Of a DNA stretch of 64,000 bases, positions 25,994-35,900 are shown piece after piece. A program made the translations under genes and the position numbers. The stretch's first letter is position 1, and the number at the start of each line of letters is the position of its first letter. The stretch is from Pseudoflavonifractor sp050943825. Lineage in GTDB: Bacteria; Bacillota; Clostridia; Oscillospirales; Oscillospiraceae. The stretch covers positions 47,727 through 111,726 of the forward strand of contig NZ_JBMNPX010000008.1 in NCBI RefSeq assembly GCF_050943825.1, written 5' to 3'. Below the pieces are notes generated by a model, which saw only the letters and a program-made list of their open reading frames with translations, did no database searches and had not been told where the DNA came from.

Positions 25994-26989
25994 ATGAGTC
26001 GTACCAGACTGCTGCATATCCTTTCAATTTTGGAAACCGAGACCAATATATCCTGCGGGCTGACATTACAGGAAATTTGCCGAATCCTATTTGAAAAGTA
26101 CCCGGAAGAAACTTGCTCTGAACAGCGGGTTCGTGAAGACATCTCTGTGCTGCAGGCGCTCAGCGAAGAGAAACTCATAGCGTTTGAATTAAAGTGTGAG
26201 TCCGGTCCTCATAATCAGCGAAAGTATAAGCTATATCATCCTGCATTTGGACTGAATGAGGCTCGGATGGTGTTTGATTCAATCTCTATCAGTCAGTTTT
26301 TAAGCCAGACGCAAAAGAACTCACTTATATCGCAGCTGGAAGGTTTTCTTTCCCGGAGCGAAGTGCAGCAGTTAAAGCAGCGTGTCCGGGTAAGGCCCTG
26401 TTTAATGCAGAATGAGATGCTTCCGCAGACACTTCAGGTAATTTACCGGGCAATTGATGAACGAAAATGCCTGCATTTTGATTATTCAAGATTTGATATA
26501 ACAGGGCGGCAACAGATCAGAAAAACTTACCGCCACATTCGCCCGATTCAAGTTGTATGGGAGCGGGAACATTATTATTTGGTGGCCATAAATCCGGAAC
26601 ACGCCGAAAACGACCAGCAAAGGAATTACCGCATTGACCGAATGAGAAATGTCACCTTTGACACCGGGGAGTGGAGGCGTGTGAATAAACTCGGGTTCAG
26701 CTATGGCCAATTTGATATGTTTTCCGCCAAAGAAAAACGGGTTGTGACATTCCGGGTACATCAGGACCTGCTTGACATGGTATTTGAAACGTTTGGAACG
26801 AATATCATATGCCGTCCTGATGATGAACGGCAGGGGTGGATTGTATTCTCTGCTGAAGTGGAACTATCTGCTGGCTTTGACCGATGGGTGCTCCGGCAGA
26901 CAGACAAAATAGAAGTGTTAGCGCCCCTATTGGTGCGCAATCGTATCCATCAACTGCTGCAAAATATTATCGAAAGCTACCGCGAATAA
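25994..26989 (+). CDS. WYL-domain transcriptional regulator of the adjacent helicase system
   Basis: 331 residues from the ATG at 25994 behind GGAGGGAT. The N-terminal HTH (~1-75, LLHILSILETETN to REDISVLQAL) is followed by a WYL domain (~145-235; the region VWEREHYYLVAINPEHAEND, with NYRIDRMRNV) and a C-terminal WCX-like domain. WYL regulators typically control phage-defence and DNA-damage genes and respond to nucleic-acid ligands. It ends in a terminator hairpin, and the helicase operon starts 87 nt downstream from its own repeat-containing promoter, so it is likely a separate unit regulating that operon. Confidence 0.85.
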   Translation: MSRTRLLHILSILETETNISCGLTLQEICRILFEKYPEETCSEQRVREDISVLQALSEEKLIAFELKCESGPHNQRKYKLYHPAFGLNEARMVFDSISISQFLSQTQKNSLISQLEGFLSRSEVQQLKQRVRVRPCLMQNEMLPQTLQVIYRAIDERKCLHFDYSRFDITGRQQIRKTYRHIRPIQVVWEREHYYLVAINPEHAENDQQRNYRIDRMRNVTFDTGEWRRVNKLGFSYGQFDMFSAKEKRVVTFRVHQDLLDMVFETFGTNIICRPDDERQGWIVFSAEVELSAGFDRWVLRQTDKIEVLAPLLVRNRIHQLLQNIIESYRE

Positions 26990-27003
26990 GCGGTAGCTTT
27001 TTT
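26973..27003 (+). terminator. Intrinsic terminator of the WYL gene
   Basis: An 11-bp stem with a GAATAA loop that contains the stop codon, followed by a T run. Confidence 0.85.
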
Positions 27004-27032
27004 GCTAGTTTTTCATATTTCAAAAAACTGAT

Positions 27033-27061
27033 TTGTTATTCTCATCATAGAGTCATCATAA
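27033..27061 (+). promoter_or_regulatory. Promoter with TCATCATA direct repeat before the helicase operon
   Basis: TTGTTA (27033-27038), a 17-nt spacer and TCATAA (27056-27061). TCATCATA occurs at 27042-27049 and 27053-27060 (11-bp period), covering the spacer and -10 box, as expected for a repressor operator. The neighbouring WYL protein is the natural candidate. Confidence 0.45.
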
Positions 27062-27076
27062 ATTCGGAGGTCGCCC

Positions 27077-30000
27077 ATGAGAAATGAACTTGAACAATAC
27101 TTCTCAGATCCTTATGAATCCAGTGGGCTGCTGATAGCAGAAGCACCTACCGGATATGGAAAGACATACGAGACCATCCAGGCAATTTACCGTTATATTG
27201 AAAAGGGAGGGACGTCTCAAGTCCTGTTTGTCACAAATCTGCTTAAAAATCTGCCTGTAGATGAATTGCGAAATATTTATGAAAAGAATGGCAGGGGTGC
27301 TCTGTTCGAAAAAGAAGTGCTGGTCCTGTCCTCTGCTGCGTCGAGTGTGGAGAAGGCTATTTTGACAGAAGAAATTCCATTGGAGTTCCAGACGGACGCA
27401 TACCAGGAACTTTTATCTGCCTGTGAGAAGAAAAAACAATATCAGCAGCAATTTGGCGAGGCAGGCAAAGCGCTGACAAAGCACCTTGAAGACCAAATCC
27501 GTGAGAAACTGGAACCTCAATTCCGGCGTGAGCTGGAACTACACCTTCAAAAGAAGTTTCCGGGGGAGCCGGGGCCTCGCCGGGAGGCGATCCGAAGCAA
27601 GGAAAAATACAAATGGATGGCAAAATTCTATCCGTCTGTTTTCTGGGCGGAATATAAGGTGCTTCTGCTATCTGTAAAGAAACTCATGGTGCGCAATATT
27701 TCCCTGGTAGAGCCCGGTTTTGAATGCCTATCTGAGCGGATGCTGAAAGACAAAATCGTATGTATAGATGAGTTTGACGCTTCACGGTCGGTTATCTTGG
27801 ACAGCCTGATTGAGCGGGCGCTTGGCCTGCGGGCGGATTACCTGCAATTATTCCTGCAGGTTTATCGGGGCGCTACCACCCATCAAATATCCCGTGAGCT
27901 GGAGACGGTCCGAAATGCTTCTGAGTCTGGGCGCACCCTTACATGGGAAAAGCTTTTAAAAGAGGCGCAGGATATCTATCAGGAAGGCGCCCTTTATTAC
28001 AGCATGAAGACCGTGGATACGGCAGCGGATGAAGGAAGGAACTTCCTGTTTCACGATACGTCTTATCACACGGTTCTGGACGGCAATCGTACACACATAC
28101 GCGCAGTCTGTAATGAAACAGAGGCTCAAGTTCAGATTCACTTCGAAGAAAGAGACACGTACTATGCCCACCAGGATGAGCCTCGCATTGTGCTTCAAAA
28201 CCTTTTGCGGAGAATCCATGTATTTTTGTTGCGTTTTCAGAGGTATGTGTATGGGTGGGCGGGCGCTTATGCCGGACAGGTCAATGCAGGCAGGCAGCAA
28301 GAGGAAGAGCTTTATACCATAGCCGCCGCAACTGAGACCATTTTTCGACAGTTCGATTTGACATCAGAACAAACTCGGCTGATGTCAGAAGAGCTTGCGG
28401 ACAGCAAGGGAGGACGTTCCCTGCAGGACGTAATTTCCCCCGATTTGTCCTTTTATGAAACCGGATTTCGTCTTTTTGAATTCATTGATGACGACCATCA
28501 CCGGGCCCAAACATATTTGCAGTATCTGCAGATGCGAAATACACCGGAACATGTGCTCTTGTACCTTTGCCGCCAAGCGAAGGTAGTTGGTATCTCAGCG
28601 ACAGCGGCCTTGCCCACCGTCCTTGGAAATTATGATTTGAAGTATGTAAAGGAGCAGCTGAAAGGACATTACCACGAACTTTCCCATGAGACAGAGGACT
28701 CCATCCGAAGAGAGCTGGAGTCGCTGTGGAGCCCATACAGAGAGGGCAGGATTCAGGTGGATTTGCAGGTGGTGGACCGGGGCAAGGACCATCTACTGCT
28801 CTCTGAACGGATGGAAGATATTTTCGGACAAGAAGTGCTGGCACAAAAATATACGCATCGCTTTACGGCTTTGGGCGCCGAAGAATATGTTCAAAAGCGA
28901 TATTGCAACATCTTTGCGGCGATGAAAGCTTTCTGGACACACCCGGATATCCGCGCGTTTCTCTGCCTGAATCAAGTGCTGCCGATGCCGGGGAAACGAG
29001 CTATGGATGAAAATCTGCTGAGAGACGCATGGAAAGACCTTCAGAAACGATATGCTCCGCAGGCTGTCGGAGAAATGACCGTCTTGCGCAGCGGAGAGCA
29101 GTTTGAGGAGAGCAAAGAGCACTTGCTTCAGGAGCTGCAAAACGGGGCCAGGCGCTTTGTACTATCCAGCTATCAGACACTTGGAGCGGGGCAAAATTTG
29201 CAGTATCCGATTCAAGAATTGAGTAATCTAGTTGTACTGAATGCTGAATATGATGAAAAAGACCCCAGATTTCAGAAAAAAGATTTCGATGCGCTGTATT
29301 TGGGGGATGTCACGCATACCGTTGTGAACCTAAATGAGGATACCCCTTTGCGTGCGCAGGAGTTAATGAAGTTCTGCTTTCAGGCAGAGTGTCTCTATGA
29401 AAACGACGAGATTTCCTATCACACATTGCATCATCTGCTCAAAGATGGCATCAGCCGCTTTTCTGGGAGACGTCCGCTAAATGCGCTTGCCCAGAGTATG
29501 TTGCGAAAAAGCGGCAGCATTCATGGCCAGATTACGCGGGATGTAATCCAGGCGGTTGGACGTATGGGGCGGACTTTCTTGAAAAACCCGACTGTGTATC
29601 TGTTTACCACGGAGAAAACCCTGTATGATTTGGAACTTTCCTGTCTGGACGGGCGTATTTTAAGCACTGAAATGGAGGCGCTGCGGAAGGCGCGAGCCGA
29701 TTTGGGCGGTGGAGAAACCTGTATTGATCACACCCACAATGAAGCGGAACGCAAAGCGACCAGAGGTAACACATACATTTTGCGGATGCTGAATGTGGAT
29801 TGGACCGAAGAGACCATGGCGCTGTGGAAAGCGCTGCGTCAAACAGTCCTTCAATATCCCAGAGCCGAACTTGAGACCCTGCAAGGGAATCCCACTATAC
29901 GAACCTACTATATCCCGTTGGCAGCGGATAGGCGCTGCTACTTCTATGCGCAGAAGGGAGACTTTTCGGAAGTTATCCTCTCGTTTGACCAGGATAAAAC

Positions 30001-30550
30001 GCAGTTTGCGGCAACGCTCCCGGAGGGCTTGTCTCCTTCGACCGTGAGTGAGGAAGAGGCACGCCTCGCGCAAATCCTGTCGTATCCGGGATTAAAGGAG
30101 CATTTTATCCGTCATGGATGGGCTACGGAGTTTGGAACCGGCCCATATATTATGAGCCCTGTTCTGTTTCAGAATATTTATAAAGGCGTGCTGGGAGAGA
30201 CAGCGGGAAAGTTTATTTTGGAGAGGGAACTGGGGCTTACGCTGCGTGAGATTGAAGACCCGGAAAAATTTGAATTGTTTGACTTTGCTGCTGACGGGAA
30301 TATCTTCTTTGACTTTAAGCACTGGAAAGGGAATATGCAGGTGGAGGAAAGGCCCATACGGACTAAAATTCTGAAAAAATTGGATGGGGCAGGCGGTAAA
30401 AGGGCGTTTATTATCAATCTGTTCTCGGACGGAGTATCCAAGCCGTCCTGCACCAGCGACGGACGTCTCGTTGAAGTGCCGGGACTGCTTCTTCCAACCG
30501 GTCAGCTTGACCAATCCGCATTGGATTACATAAGGGGGGTTCTCTTGTGA
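27077..30550 (+). CDS. Large helicase with C-terminal PD-(D/E)XK-like nuclease motif
   Basis: 1157-residue superfamily 2-type helicase. Motif I is APTGYGKT (23-30), of the DinG/XPD style. Motif II is DEFD (231-234). The motif VI region is QAVGRMGR (825-832). A long helical insertion lies between motifs II and VI, and I see no cysteine quartet for an iron-sulphur cluster. Near the C-terminus Glu1041 (LGETAG), Asp1069 (ELFDF) and Asp1079-Phe-Lys1081 (FFDFKHW) fit a PD-(D/E)XK nuclease active site. The GGAGG before the ATG and a GTGA overlap with the next gene show a coupled two-gene operon beside a WYL regulator. I do not match it to a named defence system; a DNA-targeting conflict role is inferred from architecture and context. 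Confidence 0.8.
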   Translation: MRNELEQYFSDPYESSGLLIAEAPTGYGKTYETIQAIYRYIEKGGTSQVLFVTNLLKNLPVDELRNIYEKNGRGALFEKEVLVLSSAASSVEKAILTEEIPLEFQTDAYQELLSACEKKKQYQQQFGEAGKALTKHLEDQIREKLEPQFRRELELHLQKKFPGEPGPRREAIRSKEKYKWMAKFYPSVFWAEYKVLLLSVKKLMVRNISLVEPGFECLSERMLKDKIVCIDEFDASRSVILDSLIERALGLRADYLQLFLQVYRGATTHQISRELETVRNASESGRTLTWEKLLKEAQDIYQEGALYYSMKTVDTAADEGRNFLFHDTSYHTVLDGNRTHIRAVCNETEAQVQIHFEERDTYYAHQDEPRIVLQNLLRRIHVFLLRFQRYVYGWAGAYAGQVNAGRQQEEELYTIAAATETIFRQFDLTSEQTRLMSEELADSKGGRSLQDVISPDLSFYETGFRLFEFIDDDHHRAQTYLQYLQMRNTPEHVLLYLCRQAKVVGISATAALPTVLGNYDLKYVKEQLKGHYHELSHETEDSIRRELESLWSPYREGRIQVDLQVVDRGKDHLLLSERMEDIFGQEVLAQKYTHRFTALGAEEYVQKRYCNIFAAMKAFWTHPDIRAFLCLNQVLPMPGKRAMDENLLRDAWKDLQKRYAPQAVGEMTVLRSGEQFEESKEHLLQELQNGARRFVLSSYQTLGAGQNLQYPIQELSNLVVLNAEYDEKDPRFQKKDFDALYLGDVTHTVVNLNEDTPLRAQELMKFCFQAECLYENDEISYHTLHHLLKDGISRFSGRRPLNALAQSMLRKSGSIHGQITRDVIQAVGRMGRTFLKNPTVYLFTTEKTLYDLELSCLDGRILSTEMEALRKARADLGGGETCIDHTHNEAERKATRGNTYILRMLNVDWTEETMALWKALRQTVLQYPRAELETLQGNPTIRTYYIPLAADRRCYFYAQKGDFSEVILSFDQDKTQFAATLPEGLSPSTVSEEEARLAQILSYPGLKEHFIRHGWATEFGTGPYIMSPVLFQNIYKGVLGETAGKFILERELGLTLREIEDPEKFELFDFAADGNIFFDFKHWKGNMQVEERPIRTKILKKLDGAGGKRAFIINLFSDGVSKPSCTSDGRLVEVPGLLLPTGQLDQSALDYIRGVLL

Positions 30551-32598
30551 TTCATACCAATCAAATGGAGATTGCTTTTGATTTTGAAGCAATTGCAAGG
30601 GAATTTTCGATTTTTGAGGCAAGGAGAGATCAGGGGAACTATTGGAAAAGCAGGATTCCGGATGTCGCCTTACAGGAGTGCAGAGCGTTGGCCGTAGTGT
30701 ATGAACAGGGGCCAAGCTGCTATATCTTATACAAGCGTAATTCCGCTGAACAGTACTCGCTCAAACAGACATTGGAACGCTGTGAAGACAATGTGCGGGT
30801 GCAGGAAATTTCGGCCCAGACATTGGCTGAAACGAAAAAACATCTTTTGGTTCAGCTGCTGTGCAATGCGCTTCCCAGCCTTCAAACGGACGGTGCATTG
30901 TATCATAATGTGACTGGAAGGCTGTATTACATGCAATCCGGCTGGGTCTATCGCCGTAAAGAGCTGCTGGCCAGCTTCTGGGTGCTCCAAATTTCATTTG
31001 CAAAAAACTGCTGCGTAAAGCTGGAGGTCAAAACCTTTAGCAATGTTCGCATAAGGCAAGATCTAAAGAATCGGCCCCAATATCTTTTCGATCCTGAATG
31101 CTACATACTACGGCGGGAATTGAAAGAAGAGCTGGATAAAAATGTAGAGCACTTTGCAATTGGGGCACTTACCCAAAGACGAAAGAATACGGTACCTTTT
31201 TTGGAATTTGGCTCCCTGTCTGACTATAAAAATTGCAAAGTTGGAATTTTGTATCAGTTTTTGCAGGATGTGCAGACATGGCTGTCTCCGTATCTGTCTT
31301 TCACAATGATTTCGTTCGACGAAAGTACGCATCTTGGGACATGCAGCTCAGACAATAGTATGGAAGGAATCCGAAACCGGCTGAGAGAGATACCGCTGTA
31401 TTTGGAGGACACCGTACAAAATGAGGAATCGCACACATTGGTCTCCATGCTGCGCTATGAACTGGAACGATATAGTCAAATTACCTTCGTGGAGGGAACG
31501 CCGGGAAGAGGGGATGCACTGCTTCGGATTATACATCATCCTCCGTTCTATGAAGACCACCCGGAAGATGATGATTATTTAAAAGCGCCTAAGGATTGCA
31601 TTGTGCAGCATGTAACGGTTGAAGATTTCCAACTGACTGGCATGAATAGGCGCGGAACAAGAGAAAAAGAAGACCATAAACTGCTGAAAGTCATCCAGGA
31701 ACTTGCCATTAAAATCGATATCAACCGACGGCAGATGACATGCTATGATTGGCCTAAACTCGGGTTTCATAAACCTGTTACGTTTGTCACGGCAACTTCA
31801 GACTATACGGACAAAAGCAAGCCCATATGTTATGATATGCTCCGTGTGCAACCGGATGGAAAACTGCATTTTGAATCGTGGCAGCAATCGTTCTGCGAGG
31901 ATAACACAGAACGAGAAAAGATTTCCGCTGTATTTGAAACATCCTACGGCAAGCTTGACAGCATGATTAAGGACGTTGTCTATGAAGAGGAAGATAACAT
32001 CCATATTATTTACGACACGGACCGCTATACGCTCCCCGATATGCAAGGCCTTAAGCAGCGCCTCAGCGCTACACGGGATGAGGAACAAATTTCAGTAAAG
32101 CCGCTTATGGAGGCGATACGGAAATACTCCTATGACCTAGCCGGCAGGGAAAGAGAGCAGTGCCAGAGTATACTGGATGAAATAGCCCAACATGGAATAC
32201 AGGTTAGCAGAAGAGACGTGCGGCGAATTTTTAATTTGAAAAGTAAACTGGGCAGGGAAATAAACCAATTTGTTTTTGAGGAGACCGGTGTTTTGATTGG
32301 AAATACGCTGAAAAGCGCTGAAAATAGAGAATCGCTTTTCAGCCCGGTGTTAGGAATTCGGCATTTTTGTGAAGGCGATGCCCAGTACTACTACGCAGGA
32401 TATCTTGGGAAATCCATGAACCGGTCATTGCCTCACGCCTGTAGAATCCGAAAGGTTTGCTCAACGGGCCAAACATTACAGTTCCAGCGATACCTGCCGC
32501 TGCTTGAGGTGGATTTCATACGTGCAAATGGATGGACTGTCATTCCTTTTCCATTCAAGTATTTGCGGGAATGGAAAGCACAGCAGAAACAGAGTTAA
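30547..32598 (+). CDS. 683-residue unknown partner of the helicase-nuclease
   Basis: A soluble protein with no signal peptide or transmembrane helix. It starts at GTG overlapping the helicase stop (GTGA) behind AGGGGGG, so the two are made together, probably in stoichiometric amounts. I do not recognise the family. Visible features: an N-terminal alpha/beta region, a central His/Asp-rich stretch around 337-355 (RIIHHPPFYEDHPEDDD), a helical Arg/Lys-rich section (~535-590) and a conserved-looking aromatic C-terminal block (YYYAGYLGK, PFPFKYLREW). The size and pairing with a DinG-like helicase recall pPIWI-RE modules, but I could not identify an RNase H or PIWI active site. It is likely the effector or specificity subunit of the system. 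Confidence 0.6.
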   Translation: MIHTNQMEIAFDFEAIAREFSIFEARRDQGNYWKSRIPDVALQECRALAVVYEQGPSCYILYKRNSAEQYSLKQTLERCEDNVRVQEISAQTLAETKKHLLVQLLCNALPSLQTDGALYHNVTGRLYYMQSGWVYRRKELLASFWVLQISFAKNCCVKLEVKTFSNVRIRQDLKNRPQYLFDPECYILRRELKEELDKNVEHFAIGALTQRRKNTVPFLEFGSLSDYKNCKVGILYQFLQDVQTWLSPYLSFTMISFDESTHLGTCSSDNSMEGIRNRLREIPLYLEDTVQNEESHTLVSMLRYELERYSQITFVEGTPGRGDALLRIIHHPPFYEDHPEDDDYLKAPKDCIVQHVTVEDFQLTGMNRRGTREKEDHKLLKVIQELAIKIDINRRQMTCYDWPKLGFHKPVTFVTATSDYTDKSKPICYDMLRVQPDGKLHFESWQQSFCEDNTEREKISAVFETSYGKLDSMIKDVVYEEEDNIHIIYDTDRYTLPDMQGLKQRLSATRDEEQISVKPLMEAIRKYSYDLAGREREQCQSILDEIAQHGIQVSRRDVRRIFNLKSKLGREINQFVFEETGVLIGNTLKSAENRESLFSPVLGIRHFCEGDAQYYYAGYLGKSMNRSLPHACRIRKVCSTGQTLQFQRYLPLLEVDFIRANGWTVIPFPFKYLREWKAQQKQS

Positions 32599-32864
32599 AT
32601 TTATAGTGCTATAAGCAAAGAGTTGGAATTAAATTTCTTGTATTATTTCTAATGGCTTATAGCCGTTTTTGTTCCGTTCTCATTACTCTTTAGCGTTTTT
32701 TGAACGTACTGTTTCCGTGTACTCCGAGTGGCACTGTGGCTGAAAATGTGGTCAGAGAAAAGCTGCAGGAGATATTATGCTCTGATCACAGTTCCGGTTT
32801 ACATGATGATTTTAGCACGGAGTTAACAAAGATAGGGAACAGCCATTTTGATAAATGCAACGAA
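32599..32864. other. Intergenic region with a possible decayed coding fragment
   Basis: A short GGCT-TATA-GCC hairpin followed by GTTTTTG near 32652-32670 may terminate the helicase operon. A frame at about 32708-32866 stays open for ~50 codons and ends with TAA but has no start or ribosome site, so it may be a gene remnant. Nothing else is seen. Confidence 0.3.
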
Positions 32865-32905
32865 TAAAATAAGCGGGGACAGAAAGATAATCTGGCCCCG
32901 CTTAT
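32865..32905 (-). terminator. Intrinsic terminator of the SLH surface-protein gene
   Basis: A 10-bp stem (32869-32878 with 32896-32905) with a nested CAGA/TCTG stem, then TTTTATTC on the minus strand, 20 nt past the stop codon. Confidence 0.8.
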
Positions 32906-32924
32906 CTCTATAAAAATGTTTTAG

Positions 32925-35900
32925 CTACTTTTTCAGAGCCCGATAAAGGAATGTCACAATTTGGGCTCGCGTGCAATTGGCTTCTGGGCTGAAGGTGTTC
33001 GTGCCGGTACCAGAGGTAATGCCGTTCTGAGCTGCCCATTGAACTGCATCGTAATAGTATGCTGTTTCGTTCACATCAATAAACTCAGTCATCTCTGTAG
33101 CAACAGTGCCGTCATAACGGTATAGGAAGGTAACGGCCTGGCTGCGGGTACAGACGGTATCCGGACTAAATGTTCCTGCGCTGGTCCCTGCCGTAATATT
33201 GTTCTCCACAGACCACAATACGGCATTGTAAAAATAATCGCTCTCTTGCACATCTTCAAAAGGATTGATTATCATTTGCGGCTGAGGGCTACCGGCAGCA
33301 CGCCACAGGAACGTGACAGCCTGTGCGCGGGTGCAGACGTTGTCAGGACTAAAGGTTGTGTCCGAGGTGCCGAAGGTAACATTATGGGCCATAGCCCAGG
33401 CTACTGCATCGTAGAAATAGTCTTCCGCGTCCACATCTGTAAAGGCAATGAGCATCTCAAGTTCCTGAGCAAACACAGCGTTCACAAGTACCGCGCTGTC
33501 GGGCATTGTAAACCGATATGTTCTGCTATCCACATCAATGAGCTTCACATCATTGCCCTTTCCATCGGCGACAGTAAGTGTACGGAGTACATATCCCGCA
33601 TCAGGCTTTACTGCAATGGTCACGGTGTCGCCGGTTTTCGCGCGGCTTGGAGTGACCGTGATAGTGCCATGTTCCGTATCGGCTGTCTCAACGGCATAGT
33701 TGACAGAATTGCTGACACCGCCGCCCGTTCCTCCGCCAGACTGCTCCGCCTTTATCATCAGTTCCAGGCGGATGGTATCACTATATACGCCGTCCAGCAC
33801 AGCGGCAGCCCGGAGCGTTGTGTTCGCTGTAATAGCGATGGGGCCGGTATAGGTCAGGGCCTCGTCTTTACAGGGACAGGTGTCGTTGAGGGTGTACCGG
33901 ATGGTTGCGCCTTTCGTGGTGGTGGACAGAGTGATCCTGGTTCCTTGTTCCAAGGTCATGCCGGTGGTCACAACTGTACCGTCGCTCAGAGTCGCCACTA
34001 CCGGCTCAGGCTTGCCATCCTGCACATTCGTTTCGGTCATGGCAATGCTCACCTGGAAGGTCTCAGACAGTCCGGAAACAGGCTCTGTAACCCGAATCTG
34101 TCCCACGCCGGGCAGGTTGCCGGTGAGCATAAGCGCTGCGGTTCCGTCCGCACCGGCAGTCACACTCTGGTCGGAGAGACTCAGCAGACTGGGTGTCAGG
34201 TTCTCCACCGTTAGGGCGGTACCTGCCGCGCCGTTGACGAGGGTGACTGGCAGAACGCCCTCCTCATGAACCGTCAGAGCACAGTCCTCTGCCGTGATTG
34301 CGGTGGGGCGCTGGATCGGGGTAGCCAGGGCTGCGGTATATATATTCTCCAAACAGGCGTTGGCATAATTTCCTGCGTCGGTGGCAATCGTCAGCGTGCC
34401 GGCGCAGTCCCCATCTACCGGGGCCACGGCAAACCGGGTTGCGTACTGATTGGTTCCCTCCAGATTATACTCCGCGTCCAGAGCTTTTACGGTAACGGAG
34501 ATGTTTTCACCGTCCCGATTTAGGGAAATGGCATCCGCTACGCTTCCAATGTTCATGTACTGACTGAAGGTCACCTCGATGCGGTCGATATAAGCGATGG
34601 TATTCTCCACCGTGGGCGCGGCGGTGGACACCATGCCTATGTTCACCCCAAACTGGGGCGGCGGTACCGGGAGCCAGCCGGTATTCCCGGTGTTTCCGAC
34701 GGCAGCAGGCACACCGCTGCTGTCTGCGGACAGGTATCCATCCTTGGTAAACTTCACTTTCCACTGGCCCTCAGGGACAAACCAGGCATAGGCCCCATCA
34801 GCTTTCGTGATCTGAGGATTGAGCTGACTGTAAGTGTCGGCATTCCACAAACTTTCGCCGTCTGTTTCATTCTGATAGTACAGGGCAGCCGTTACCCCCG
34901 TCAGCCGGTTGGACGGCACCGCCTCGTATACATAGCCGGAGGGATCCAGAATGGGGATGGTCTCCTTGATCTCGCTCTCCACTGAATCGACCGAATATCC
35001 CCAATCTGTATAATTCTCGCTACTGTCACCCTTGCCGGTCTGATCGTCCTCCTCAGGCTCCTTGTCCTCGCATTTGGTGTTCTTAAAGGAGGTGTTCAAG
35101 GCATCCAGCCGCTTTTGAAGGCCTGCTGCGGTGGAGTTGATATAGTTCTCCACACTGGCCGGTGTATACAATGCGGGGGTCAGCTGATCGATGGGGATCG
35201 TTGTGCCGTTGGGCAGCTTGATGCCGTTTACTAAAGCGTTTTCGATTTCCGGAGTAAAGTACTGTTTACCGATCTCAGTGACCTGTTGCAGTAAGTCTTT
35301 CATAATGGTTGCCTTGTATTTCGCCATTTTCGAGGCAAATGGAATCTTATCAAAGGCTTTATCAAATAACTGATTGCCAATGACGGACATAAGTTTTGAA
35401 ACAGCAGCTCCGGTAGCGCGGCTGGTTGCAGTATCCTGGTATGTCTGGATATCCTGACCAATTTCTATCAGTTCCGATGCCATTTGCATCTGCGTATCCG
35501 CATCCAGGCGGTCACTTCCATCCGGGCACTTGGCATCAAGAACTTTTCCAAGAGCGTTTGCGTCTATAAGCAGGACGTCTACATTCCCCTGGATCTGCAT
35601 GCGCCACTGAATCTGCGCATCCGTCAACTCGATGAGGTCTTTGGTGATACCCGCAAGAGTCAATTTGTCGGTAATCTTCCCATAAGCATCAAAGATAGAA
35701 TCCATTACCTCTGTCGGGATTCCCCTTGCGTCGGCCAACGAGATAAACTGAGCGCGGGCTGTAGCTGCGGCGGCTTGTGGGTCTTCGAAGTAATAGGTCT
35801 CCGTCAAAAGAATGTGCTCAGTCAGGTCCGCATACTGCATCTGAATGGCATCCTCCCGGTAGGATGCCAGCGTATAGAGCGTCTGCTCCATGTTGACCGG

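Noticed and set aside
30547..32598. Assignment of the 683-residue protein as a prokaryotic Argonaute/pPIWI-RE
   Set aside because: Size and helicase pairing are suggestive, but I could not place an RNase H catalytic set or the Arg/Glu signature, so no such call is made.
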